DNA of 31,604 nucleotides from Corynebacterium sp. (GCF_022712275.1 NZ_JALAGU010000044.1:1-31604), one strand, 5' to 3'. Shown: positions 23,801 through 31,244, numbered from the stretch's first letter. The notes: generated by a model not told the origin, from the sequence alone. Translations and numbers: made by a program.

Positions 23801-24406
23801 ATGGGAGTTGTCAGTTCTATCCGCCGTAGGCGCCACGAGAAGAAGGCGGCGTACAAGGCGGCGAAGGTCCAGGCGAAAGAGACGGCGAAGGCCACCGCAA
23901 AAGCGGACAAGGCCCGGGAAAAGTACCTGCAGAAGACTGCCGGGAAGATCCGCGCCATCGACGACAAGGCCGCGAAGCGACAGGACAAGAAGGATCTCGA
24001 GTCTGCGAAGGCCCTGGTCGCGCAGGCCAAGTCCAAGCGCGTCACCGCAGGTAAGGTGCTCGGCTGGGTGAGTGCCGCCCGCGTGGTGATCCCGGTCGCC
24101 GCACCGCTGGCCTACCGTGCCGTCGCGAAGCTGGGGTCCACCCCGTCCGGTCAGGGCATCTCTTCGCTGCTCGGCGGTTTCGGCGCCGGCGCCACCGCCC
24201 CGGGGCATGACGCTGTCCAGCGCGCACGTATCGCGGATCTGCGTAACCGTGCCGGTGCGACCAATGTCCCGGATTCCGTGGAGAAGGAAATCAACGGAAA
24301 GCTGCGGACGCTGGAGACGAGGCTGAAATCCGCGTCCTCCGAAGCCGAGTTCGCCGCTGTGTCCACGGAACTTGATCTCCTGGACGCCAGGCTCGACGCC
24401 GCATAA
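23801..24406 (+). CDS. Lys/Ala-rich protein, probable DUF6474 family
   Basis: This 201-aa protein has a strongly basic, helical, coiled-coil-like N-terminal half (residues about 8-80, repeated KAA, AKA and DKA). A hydrophobic Ala/Val stretch follows near 92-110 (ARVVIPVAAPLAYRAVAKL), then a Gly-rich linker and a second helical part rich in charged residues. It resembles the corynebacterial/mycobacterial family I know as DUF6474, but I am not certain. AGGAG lies 9 nt before the ATG. It diverges from the RecB-like gene across 89 bp. The hydrophobic part may associate with membrane. No function is known. Confidence 0.75.
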   Translation: MGVVSSIRRRRHEKKAAYKAAKVQAKETAKATAKADKAREKYLQKTAGKIRAIDDKAAKRQDKKDLESAKALVAQAKSKRVTAGKVLGWVSAARVVIPVAAPLAYRAVAKLGSTPSGQGISSLLGGFGAGATAPGHDAVQRARIADLRNRAGATNVPDSVEKEINGKLRTLETRLKSASSEAEFAAVSTELDLLDARLDAA

Positions 24407-24518
24407 TTCACGTCAACAGTGCCGACGTTAGTTTTCCCGCGTCGACATTCAGCGAATTGACAGGGCAGATATTCGCGCGGCCCGTTCTATATGGGTTACA
24501 CTCGCTCACCAGAAGCAT

Positions 24519-24548
24519 CAGCATCCATCAGCATCCATCAGCGTCCAT
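24519..24548 (+). repeat. 10-bp tandem repeats in the lsr2 leader
   Basis: Three head-to-tail units (CAGCATCCAT twice, then CAGCGTCCAT), with partial units on both sides, lie 28 bp before lsr2. The repeat length equals about one helical turn. The preceding 60 bp are A/T-rich with a candidate TACACT hexamer at 24497-24502, so the repeats are probably in the 5' UTR. Confidence 0.75.
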
Positions 24549-24576
24549 CTGCATGAACGAGTAAAGGATTATCACC

Positions 24577-24939
24577 ATGGCACGTCGTGAAGTCACCCAG
24601 TTCTTCGACGATCTGGACGGTACCGCCCTCAGCGCGGACGCCGTGAACGTCGTCGAGTTCTCCTACGCCGGTTCGGATTACACCCTGGACCTGTCCGAGG
24701 ACAACGCACTCAAGTTCGCCGTTGATCTGGAGCCGTACCTCAAGGTCGCCACCAAGGTCGCGAAGACCCGTTCCAACCGCTCCCGCGCCACCGGTTCCGC
24801 TGCTCCGAAGTCCGACCCGAGCCGCAACAAGCGTATCCGCGAGTGGGCCCGCGACAACGGGCACACCGTGTCCGCCCGCGGCCAGATCTCCCACGAGATC
24901 ATCTCCGCCTACGAGCAGGCCAACCCCTCCGACCGCTGA
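24577..24939 (+). CDS. lsr2: Lsr2-family nucleoid-associated silencer
   Basis: This 120-aa H-NS-like protein bridges DNA and silences A/T-rich, often foreign, genes; the C. glutamicum orthologue is CgpS. The N-terminal oligomerisation domain is residues 1-60 (MARREVTQFFDDLDGT, VEFSYAGSDYTLDLSEDNA). The C-terminal DNA-binding domain is about 82-118 (NKRIREWARDNGHTVSARGQISHEII). The minor-groove motif is normally RGR and here reads RGQ, which could alter binding. AAAGGA lies about 9 nt before the ATG. It converges with hrrA. Confidence 0.95.
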   Translation: MARREVTQFFDDLDGTALSADAVNVVEFSYAGSDYTLDLSEDNALKFAVDLEPYLKVATKVAKTRSNRSRATGSAAPKSDPSRNKRIREWARDNGHTVSARGQISHEIISAYEQANPSDR

Positions 24940-24972
24940 TCGACGACTGATAGACCGCCGCTTCCCGGCAGG

Positions 24973-25614
24973 TCAGAGCATTCCCGCTTCCCGGGCCGCC
25001 GCCACTGCAGAGGTACGGGAGCGGACGCCGAGTTTCGTGTTGATGTGCACGAGATGCGATTTCACCGTCGCCTCGGAAAGAAACAGGGCGGCACCTATTT
25101 CACGGTTACTCCGCCCGTCCGCGACCAACTGGAGAACCTCGAGTTCCCGGCTGGTCAGCGCATTCGCCGGTTCCTCTTCCCGGTGCATCAGACGGGTCGC
25201 CACCGACCCGGACATTGCCGTCGCCCCGGTCGCCGCAGCACGGACCGCGGAAATGAGTTCCGCCGGTGGGGCGTCCTTGAGGAGATAACCCACCGCACCG
25301 GCCTCAATGGCCCCGAGAATGTCGACATCGGTATCGTAATTCGTGACCACGAGCACATTCGGTGGATCCGGGAGTTCCCGGATACGGGCGGTGGCAGTTG
25401 CCCCGGTCTCCAGTTCCCGACCGGACTGTCCGGGGCCGAAGCGCAGATCCATGAGCACCACGTCAATGTCCGGGCCGGCATTCTCCACGGCACGGACCGC
25501 GTCATCGGCGGTGTCCGCCTCACCGATAATGGTGATGTCCTCTTCACTGTCGAGAACGGCACGCAGCCCCATTCGGACAATAGCGTGGTCATCGGCGAGA
25601 AGTACCCTGATCAT
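24973..25614 (-). CDS. hrrA: NarL/LuxR-type response regulator, HrrA-like
   Basis: This 213-aa regulator has a receiver domain (1-120): acidic pocket Asp8/Asp9, phospho-acceptor Asp56 in VLMDLRFGPG, Thr91 and Lys113 (LLKDAPPAE). A LuxR-type helix-turn-helix follows (about 148-205, LTSRELEVLQLVADGRSNREIG and EATVKSHLVHINTKLGVRSRT). The sequence, including RFGPG and TNYDTD, closely fits what I recall of HrrA, the haem-responsive regulator that induces haem oxygenase and controls haem synthesis and respiration genes. The start overlaps the kinase stop as ATGA, so both are translated together. Confidence 0.88.
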   Translation of the reverse strand: MIRVLLADDHAIVRMGLRAVLDSEEDITIIGEADTADDAVRAVENAGPDIDVVLMDLRFGPGQSGRELETGATATARIRELPDPPNVLVVTNYDTDVDILGAIEAGAVGYLLKDAPPAELISAVRAAATGATAMSGSVATRLMHREEEPANALTSRELEVLQLVADGRSNREIGAALFLSEATVKSHLVHINTKLGVRSRTSAVAAAREAGML

Positions 25615-26855
25615 TCTGATTCTCCTGTATCTTCACTCACCACGGTTCCGCGCGGCACGCTCACCACGACGGCTGTCCCGCCGTCCGGTGTCGACTCGAT
25701 CTCCAGCGTCCCGCCGAGGCTCCGAGCCCGGTGGGCCATCGCCGACAGGCCGATGTGGCCCTCCCCGGCGCGCTCGGCGGCACTGTTGTCCACCGCGTCC
25801 CAGTCGAACCCACAGCCGTCGTCGACGATGTCGAGACGCACTGACCCCGGCTCCACCGTCAGCGTGATCCGCGCCCTGTCGGCCCCGGAGTGCTGGCGGA
25901 CATTGGACACCGCGGACTGCGCGATACGCAGCAGCCCCGCCTCCACCCGCATCGGCAGGTCTGGGCCGTCACCACGCCCGCTCGTGGCGTCCTCGATGTC
26001 GACACTGAGGTCGAGGTCGTCACTGCCCGCGGACGCCGCCAGCCGACGCAGTGCCTCCGGGAGTGATCCCTCCTGGAGATCGTCGGGCTGCAGGGCGGCG
26101 ATGATCGCCCGGGTCTCCCGGAGGCTGCGGGCAGCCGTGGAGCGGGCAAGGTGCACCCGGTCCAGGGCGGTCGACTCCTCGGGAATGTCGCGTTCGGCGG
26201 CGTGGAGCAGCATCTGGATACTGGAGAGCCCCTGGGCGACCGTGTCATGGATCTCGTGGGCCAGACGCTCGCGCTCGGTGATGATGCCCGCCTGACGCTC
26301 CGACTCGGCGAGCAGGCCACGGGTCCGCACCAACTCGTCGATGAGCTGGCGGCGACTCTCACTGACCGCGGACATGCTCCGCACGACCATCGCGATGGCG
26401 ATCGCCGCGACACCGGACAGGACCGGCCCGAGGATCGCACCGGTGCTCGGGCCGGCGACCGCCGCAGAGAGCATCACCGCCAACGCGGTGACCACGCCGG
26501 TCGCGACCGCCCCCCAGGGCGCGGGCAGCAGCAGAAGATAGAGGACGAACAGGACGAGGGCCAGATAGGACGCGGTGGCCTCCTGTGACGCCAGGGCGAT
26601 CCAGAGCAGCGTGAGGACGGCCAGCCAGCCGTAGCGGTGCGGCGACTCGACCGGGAACGGCCGCATCAGGCCACTGGCCGCGACGACAGAGAAAGGGACG
26701 ACCAGGACGACCACGAGGGTGAGGGAATCGTCCTCCCGGCCCGCCGCGGCCCACACGGTGACCACGAGGAGCAGTGCGAGAGCGAGTCCCAGCGACCCCC
26801 TGATCACCGGGGAACCGCGGAAGACTCCCGTCCCCGGGCCCGACACTGTATGCAT
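25611..26855 (-). CDS. hrrS: Sensor histidine kinase, HrrS-like
   Basis: This 414-aa kinase has five or six membrane helices in residues 20-160 with very short loops, suggesting it senses within the membrane, as proposed for haem-sensing HrrS. The HisKA_3 dimerisation domain contains RERLAHEIHDTVAQGL with phospho-acceptor His203. The ATPase domain carries the N-box (SAVSNVRQHSGA) and the G boxes (DDGCGFD and GHIGLSAM). TACGGT lies 7 nt before the ATG, a leaderless start. It pairs with hrrA by ATGA overlap and diverges from the YidC paralogue. The haem role is inferred from partner identity and gene order. Confidence 0.85.
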   Translation of the reverse strand: MHTVSGPGTGVFRGSPVIRGSLGLALALLLVVTVWAAAGREDDSLTLVVVLVVPFSVVAASGLMRPFPVESPHRYGWLAVLTLLWIALASQEATASYLALVLFVLYLLLLPAPWGAVATGVVTALAVMLSAAVAGPSTGAILGPVLSGVAAIAIAMVVRSMSAVSESRRQLIDELVRTRGLLAESERQAGIITERERLAHEIHDTVAQGLSSIQMLLHAAERDIPEESTALDRVHLARSTAARSLRETRAIIAALQPDDLQEGSLPEALRRLAASAGSDDLDLSVDIEDATSGRGDGPDLPMRVEAGLLRIAQSAVSNVRQHSGADRARITLTVEPGSVRLDIVDDGCGFDWDAVDNSAAERAGEGHIGLSAMAHRARSLGGTLEIESTPDGGTAVVVSVPRGTVVSEDTGESE

Positions 26856-26862
26856 GGGACAT

Positions 26863-26868
26863 ACCGTA
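26863..26868 (-). promoter_or_regulatory. -10 element of hrrS, leaderless spacing
   Basis: TACGGT on the minus strand is followed by 7 nt and the ATG at 26855. Confidence 0.5.
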
Positions 26869-26941
26869 GCCTGTCCTGGGTACGCAGGGGGAGTCCAGGG
26901 GCTTCGGGCCGGGGACGCAGGGGAAGTACAGACGGCAAAGG

Positions 26942-26947
26942 TATCCT
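26942..26947 (+). promoter_or_regulatory. -10 element of the YidC paralogue, leaderless spacing
   Basis: TATCCT is followed by 6 nt and the GTG start at 26954. Confidence 0.5.
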
Positions 26948-26953
26948 CGTAGC

Positions 26954-28027
26954 GTGCAGCTCATCGAGTACCCCGTATCCCTGGTCATGAAGGCGTGGCA
27001 TGTCTTCCTCACCTGGCTGGGCATGGACGCCATCTCATCATGGCCGCTGACGATCGTTCTTCTGGTGGTGACGGTGCGCCTGATCCTCCTGCCGTTCGCG
27101 TACCGGGCGCTCTACTCGTCCCGGATGCTGATCAACCTGCGCCCGGCGATGCACGCACTCGAGGTCGAGTACAGGGGGGTGAAGGACCGCGACAAGATCC
27201 GCGAGAAGATGGGGAAGCGCAAGAAGCTGCAGCAGGACGGCGGCTACCGGATGCGTGACGGCTGTATCCCGTCGCTGATCCAGATCCCCTTCTTCCTCGG
27301 CCTGTACCGGATTCTGCTGACCGTCTCGCGGCCGACCGACCTGGAGAACGGCACCCACCAGAGCATCGGCGCCCTGAACGGTACAGATGTGGGACAGTTC
27401 CTGCAGGCCGAGGTCTTCGGTGTGCCGCTGCCCGCGTACTCGGTGATGACCGATGAGCGGTTCGAGTTCCTCGGGACCTCCTCCTCCGAGGTCTTCCACA
27501 TCGCACTGCCGCTGTGTCTCATCGCGTCGGTGCTGACGACCTCGAATATGGCGTACTCACTCAAGCGGAACTGGATGACCCTGGACGAGGACAGTGCCGT
27601 CGCCCGTGGCCTGTTCAAGTTCATGATCCTCCTGGTACCGGTGATGCTCATCTTCCCGCTGGCCTTCGGTCTCGCCGGCCCGGCCCCCGTGGCGATCATG
27701 TGCTACTGGGTGATGAACAACCTGTGGACGATCGCCCAGAACGTGGCGCTCCAGTTGGTCATGGACCGGAAGGCGCCGTACTCGGAGGAGTTCCTCGCCC
27801 ACCGCAGGGACGTCGGGGCACGGCGTAAGCAGCTGCGGGTCGCGAAGAAGTCGAAGGACCTGCCGGCCGGGGCACCTGCGGAAGACGACGAGGACGCTGC
27901 GCCTGTCGAGGACGCGGCGTTCGGGGAGGAGACAACGGAGACTGCCCCCGTCGAGGAAACTACGGAGGCAGTGGAGACAGTGGAGGATCCGGACGAGGGC
28001 CCCGGTGGCCGACACCGGATCGACTGA
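26954..28027 (+). CDS. YidC/Oxa1-family membrane protein insertase
   Basis: This 357-aa insertase-like protein helps hydrophobic segments enter the membrane. Helix 1 is near residues 27-47 (WPLTIVLLVVTVRLILLPFAY) with the conserved groove Arg. A charged cytoplasmic hairpin follows (about 70-105). Helices resume with IPSLIQIPFFLGLYRIL, further segments near 175-235, and AIMCYWVMNNLWTIAQN at the end of the core. The tail from about residue 295 is Glu/Asp-rich and low complexity (EETTETAPVEETTE). It is not in the rpmH-rnpA context of the main yidC, so it is probably the second paralogue. It diverges from hrrS and converges with mcbR. Confidence 0.88.
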   Translation: MQLIEYPVSLVMKAWHVFLTWLGMDAISSWPLTIVLLVVTVRLILLPFAYRALYSSRMLINLRPAMHALEVEYRGVKDRDKIREKMGKRKKLQQDGGYRMRDGCIPSLIQIPFFLGLYRILLTVSRPTDLENGTHQSIGALNGTDVGQFLQAEVFGVPLPAYSVMTDERFEFLGTSSSEVFHIALPLCLIASVLTTSNMAYSLKRNWMTLDEDSAVARGLFKFMILLVPVMLIFPLAFGLAGPAPVAIMCYWVMNNLWTIAQNVALQLVMDRKAPYSEEFLAHRRDVGARRKQLRVAKKSKDLPAGAPAEDDEDAAPVEDAAFGEETTETAPVEETTEAVETVEDPDEGPGGRHRID

Positions 28028-28042
28028 CCGGGGCTCAGTAAG

Positions 28043-28747
28043 TCAGATGCTGTACATCATCGGTGCCGTGTAGAGCAGCTGCTTCGCCAGTTCACGGGCG
28101 GTCTCCAGGGGAGAGACGGTGCGGCTCATCTTCGACCCGGCGATACCACCGTCGAGAAAGACGATGAGCTGGTCGGCGAGAGTGCGGGAGGCGTAACCGA
28201 ACTTCTCGGTCAGCAGGTCCGCCATCGTGTCACGACACCACCGGCGGTGCTCCAGTGCAGCCTGGCGGATACGGTGCTCGCTGTCGGTGTCCGGACGCGG
28301 GTACTCACTCGCCGCATTCTGGAAGTGGGAGCCGCGGAAGTTCTCCTGCGGCTCATCTGCGATGGCCATGTCGAAGAAGGCGAGAATGCGGTCCTCCGGC
28401 TTCGGACGGTCGGCGCACATCTCCTCCCAGCGACGACGCCAGTCCTGGTCGAGCTCCTCGATATAGGCGACGACGAGGTTGTCCTTCGACCCGAAAAGGG
28501 AATAGAGACTGGCCTTCGCGACGTCGGCGTCCCGCAGGATCCGGTCAATGCCGATGACACGGATGCCCTCGGTGGTGAACAGCTGCGTGGCGCTCTCCAA
28601 CAGCCGCTGGCGCGGGCCCGGGCGGTTTCGCCGACGGGAGGACGCGGACTTCGCGGAACTGCGGGAGGATGACTTCCGTGCCGACGTACCTGCGGCGGAG
28701 ACCGGGGTACCGTCGCCGTCCTTGGTCGTCGGAGCGGAGTTCGTCAT
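28043..28747 (-). CDS. mcbR: TetR-family methionine/cysteine biosynthesis repressor
   Basis: This 234-aa TetR regulator has a helix-turn-helix at about 48-95 (GPRQRLLESATQLFTTEGIRVIGIDRIL followed by VAKASLYSLFGSKDNLV). The ligand domain carries FRGSHFQNAASEYPRP, FLDGGIAGS and a MYSI C-terminus. These match my memory of C. glutamicum McbR, the repressor of methionine, cysteine and sulfur assimilation genes released by S-adenosylhomocysteine. The first 38 residues are a Ser/Ala/Lys-rich disordered extension. AGGAG lies about 9 nt before the ATG. A McbR-type operator sits in its own promoter, implying autoregulation. Confidence 0.9.
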   Translation of the reverse strand: MTNSAPTTKDGDGTPVSAAGTSARKSSSRSSAKSASSRRRNRPGPRQRLLESATQLFTTEGIRVIGIDRILRDADVAKASLYSLFGSKDNLVVAYIEELDQDWRRRWEEMCADRPKPEDRILAFFDMAIADEPQENFRGSHFQNAASEYPRPDTDSEHRIRQAALEHRRWCRDTMADLLTEKFGYASRTLADQLIVFLDGGIAGSKMSRTVSPLETARELAKQLLYTAPMMYSI

Positions 28748-28808
28748 CAGTATTTCTCCTGGATCTCAGCGGGGTGGGGGACCGGAAAGGCCCCACCTTT
28801 CCCGGACA

Positions 28809-28835
28809 AGCCTACACGACAGACAGAACAGTCCA
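28809..28835 (-). promoter_or_regulatory. mcbR promoter with McbR-like operator
   Basis: The -10 TAGGCT (28809-28814, minus strand) lies 5 nt from CAGAC-N6-GTCCA (28820-28835). That sequence matches the published McbR consensus TAGAC-N6-GTCTA at 8 of 10 fixed positions. A repressor there would cover the -35 and spacer region. Confidence 0.6.
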
Positions 28836-28901
28836 TATGTGGCTTGCGGGCGAGGTGAGGCCTCCGGGTGCCGGTGTGAGGAGGGCGTCCTCCCGGTCCT
28901 C

Positions 28902-29813
28902 CTAGCGGGAGTTCGGGCGGACGACCATCATCGGGCACGGAGCGTACTGCAGCAGAGCACGCGAGGTGGAGCCGAGGAGCATGCCGCGGAATCCACCGCG
29001 ACCGTGGGAACCCAGCACGAGGAGCTGGGAGCCCTCGGCGGCGTCCTTCAGCACCTGGATCGGACGGTCACGGGAAAGAACCTCCTCGATCTCGACGTCC
29101 GGGTACTCCTCGCGGAACGGGGCGAGCTCCTTGGAGAGCATCTCGCGCTCCTGTGCGGCGATCGCGTCGATCTGGCTCTGCATGGCACTGAGGCCGACCA
29201 GGCTGGTCTGAAGTTCCTGGTCCGCCCAGCTGTGGACGGCACGGAGCGGGGCCTTGCGGGCGTCCGCCTCACGGAAGGCGTACTCGAGGGCCTTGCGGGA
29301 GATCTCGGAGCCGTCCACACCGACGGAGACGGGGCCGTACTTGGTGTCGGTGGTGACGTTGTTGTCCTTGCGGATGACGACGACCGGGCAGGCGGCGTGC
29401 GAGACGACGGCCGAAGACACCGAGCCGAGGACCAGGCCGGACAGTCCGCCGAGGCCACGGGAACCCATGACGATGATGTCAGCGCTCTCGGAGAGCTCGA
29501 GGAGCATGTCGATGGGGGTGCCCTCGACGATGATGTGGCCGACCACGAGATCAGGGTTGAACGCTGCGACCTGCTCGCGGGCGTTGTTGATCTTCTCCAG
29601 CGCCTCCGCCTCAAGCTCGTCGTAGAGTTCCTGCGGCGGAACCATGCCGTCGGCGTACATGAACTGGGGCATGGTGTAGGCGGTGACGAGCTTCAGCGAA
29701 GCTCCACGCTTGGTGGCGGCGTTCGCAGCCCAGGCCACGGCGGTGGCACTGGCCTCGGAGCCGTCGACGGCGACGACGATCGCATTGTCAGCGGTGATCT
29801 TGGTGTCCGACAT
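28902..29813 (-). CDS. Universal stress protein, tandem UspA domains
   Basis: This 303-aa protein has two UspA domains (about 9-150 and 160-300). Both keep the ATP-binding G-2X-G-9X-G(S/T) pattern: GSRGLGGLSGLVLGSVSS with VVIR, and GSHGRGGFRGMLLGSTSR with VVR. The first motif of each is AVDGSEAS and GVDGSEIS. Such proteins bind ATP and accumulate in stasis, hypoxia or other stress. ATG 29813 has AAGGA about 8 nt upstream; the open frame to 29879 is non-coding in character. The gene lies 154 bp upstream of mcbR in the same direction. Confidence 0.93.
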   Translation of the reverse strand: MSDTKITADNAIVVAVDGSEASATAVAWAANAATKRGASLKLVTAYTMPQFMYADGMVPPQELYDELEAEALEKINNAREQVAAFNPDLVVGHIIVEGTPIDMLLELSESADIIVMGSRGLGGLSGLVLGSVSSAVVSHAACPVVVIRKDNNVTTDTKYGPVSVGVDGSEISRKALEYAFREADARKAPLRAVHSWADQELQTSLVGLSAMQSQIDAIAAQEREMLSKELAPFREEYPDVEIEEVLSRDRPIQVLKDAAEGSQLLVLGSHGRGGFRGMLLGSTSRALLQYAPCPMMVVRPNSR

Positions 29814-29924
29814 GGGTTCCATCCTTGTCTTCGTGGGTTTTACTTCCCGGCACCCCCTAGTATCCCCCTTTTCGGTCACAAATGGGACGCATCCTCACCC
29901 CCGCAATGGGGTAAACCGGAAGTG

Positions 29925-29969
29925 ACCCACCCGGAGGGTGCAGTGACCAGCACTGATCCGCGGGTGGGT
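29925..29969 (-). terminator. Hairpin after the 42-aa peptide gene
   Basis: A perfect 9-bp stem (ACCCACCCG at 29925-29933 with its complement at 29961-29969) has a loop containing a further AGTG/CACT pair. It follows the peptide gene by 20 bp on the minus strand and precedes the USP promoter region. Confidence 0.5.
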
Positions 29970-29989
29970 TGGTTGACCTCGTGTTCCCG

Positions 29990-30118
29990 TCAGGAAATGG
30001 CAGGGGAGTTGGCGGGGAAGAAGAAGCCGAAGGCGGTCTGGGCCGAGCCGACCACGGAGCCGCCGATGCTGGTGCCCATGAACTGGTTGACCAGTGCGAT
30101 AATCAAGTTCAAATCCAT
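29990..30118 (-). CDS. 42-aa hydrophobic peptide, function unknown
   Basis: This short gene starts with ATG 30118 and ends at TGA 29990. Nearly all codons end in C or G, as in neighbouring real genes. TAAGCT lies 8 nt before the ATG, the same hexamer as serS, and a hairpin follows the stop. The peptide starts MDLNLIIALVNQFMG, continues Gly/Ser/Val-rich, and ends AFGFFFPANSPAIS. It has no signal peptide. Size, hydrophobic amphipathic character, Ser/Thr content and lack of leader recall the tiny mycolate-membrane porins (PorA/PorH type) of Corynebacterium, but I cannot show homology. A small membrane peptide or toxin is also possible. Confidence 0.65.
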   Translation of the reverse strand: MDLNLIIALVNQFMGTSIGGSVVGSAQTAFGFFFPANSPAIS

Positions 30119-30126
30119 AACTGAGG

Positions 30127-30132
30127 AGCTTA
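30127..30132 (-). promoter_or_regulatory. -10 element of the 42-aa peptide gene
   Basis: TAAGCT on the minus strand is followed by 8 nt and the ATG at 30118. The same bases hold the GAGGAG Shine-Dalgarno of the opposite-strand pseudouridine synthase. Confidence 0.5.
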
Positions 30133-30134
30133 TC

Positions 30135-31172
30135 CTGCGAAACCCTCCGCTACCAGTAGTAGACGGCCTCAACCCCTCCCGGGTGAGGGTGGAGTCGGCG
30201 ACGGCAGCTGCGGCGGCGGTTCGCCATCTCATCGAGACCCAGCACCACCACGACCCCACGGACGACGAGACTGCGTTGTACGAGCGCTTCCGTCGCGGGG
30301 AGGTCCGGCTCGACGACGGCACGGTACTTCAGCCGGCGGACACGGTGGCCGGGGGCACCTTCATCTGGTTCTACCGCCGTCCTGCCCCGGAACGTCCGGT
30401 GCCCGGTGAGATGCACCTCCTGTACCGGGACGAGAACATCCTCGTCGCCGACAAGCCACCGTTCATGTCGACACTGCCCCGTGGTCGGCACATCACGGAA
30501 ACGGCGGTCGTGCGCGCACGGCGCCAGTTCGGCGTCGACGATCTGTCTCCGGTGCACCGTCTTGACCGTCTGACGCGGGGCATCCTGCTGTTTACGGTGC
30601 GTCGCGAGGTCCGCGGCGCGTACCAGCAGCTCTTTGAGCGCCGGCTCGTACAGAAGACCTATGAGGCGGTGACGCGGCGTCCTCCGGAATGGAATGACCT
30701 GTCGCGGGTGGACGTTCCCGCTGGTGCGCTGCACTTCGGTAGCCCTGCGTCAACGCTGCCTGCACCGGGCGTTGCTGAACCGTGGGTCCTACGCCACCGA
30801 CTGCTCAAGGACCGCGGGCATCTCGCGACCTACGTCGCCGAGGGGAACGCCAACAGTGATACCGCTGTCATCGGGATCCGTTCCCACGACAGAGATGACT
30901 CGAAGCTGGTGTGGACGCTGCAGCCCCATACAGGCCGCACCCACCAGTTGCGGGTGAACATGAGGTTGTTCGGGACGCCGATCCTGGACGACCCGATATA
31001 CTCCGACATCTCAGACCGGGCACTGTACGACCAGACCGCTCCCCTGCCCTACGTGCCGGCGGTCGAAGATGAGGACTTCTCCCGCCCCATGGGCCTGACC
31101 GCCCGGGAACTGTCCTTCACTGATCCCCTGAGCGGCGAACCGCATCACTTCGCGAGCTCGTACACGAGCTGA
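30135..31172 (+). CDS. RluA-family pseudouridine synthase
   Basis: This protein of about 345 aa isomerises uridine in rRNA or tRNA. An S4-like N-terminal part (RFRRGEVRLDDGTVLQPADTV) precedes the catalytic domain. The catalytic Asp is in SPVHRLDRLTRGILLF, preceded by ILVADKPPFMSTLPRG, and PHTGRTHQLRVNM is the last motif. The start is unclear. Homology seems to begin at about PPLPVVDGLNPSRVRV. The nearest in-frame candidate is CTG 30135, 6 nt after GAGGAG. ATG 30078 is the first conventional one and would overlap the peptide gene on the other strand. The target base is not predictable. Confidence 0.85.
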   Translation: MRNPPLPVVDGLNPSRVRVESATAAAAAVRHLIETQHHHDPTDDETALYERFRRGEVRLDDGTVLQPADTVAGGTFIWFYRRPAPERPVPGEMHLLYRDENILVADKPPFMSTLPRGRHITETAVVRARRQFGVDDLSPVHRLDRLTRGILLFTVRREVRGAYQQLFERRLVQKTYEAVTRRPPEWNDLSRVDVPAGALHFGSPASTLPAPGVAEPWVLRHRLLKDRGHLATYVAEGNANSDTAVIGIRSHDRDDSKLVWTLQPHTGRTHQLRVNMRLFGTPILDDPIYSDISDRALYDQTAPLPYVPAVEDEDFSRPMGLTARELSFTDPLSGEPHHFASSYTS

Positions 31173-31228
31173 CCGCCCACACCTCCACGTTCGGCCCACT
31201 GCGGCCAACACCACCGCGGTCAGGAGGC

Positions 31229-31244
31229 GCGGTCGATCGACCGC
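31229..31244. repeat. 16-bp perfect palindrome
   Basis: GCGGTCGATCGACCGC lies 57 bp after the pseudouridine synthase stop. It has no loop, so it looks more like a protein-binding site than a terminator. Confidence 0.5.

Noticed and set aside
28548..30134. Very long plus-strand frame ahead of the pseudouridine synthase
   Set aside because: It is antisense to the universal stress protein and mcbR. The composition is a GC-codon shadow (Gly/Asp/Val/Leu-rich) with no family match, and only the part from about 30135 is homologous to RluA.
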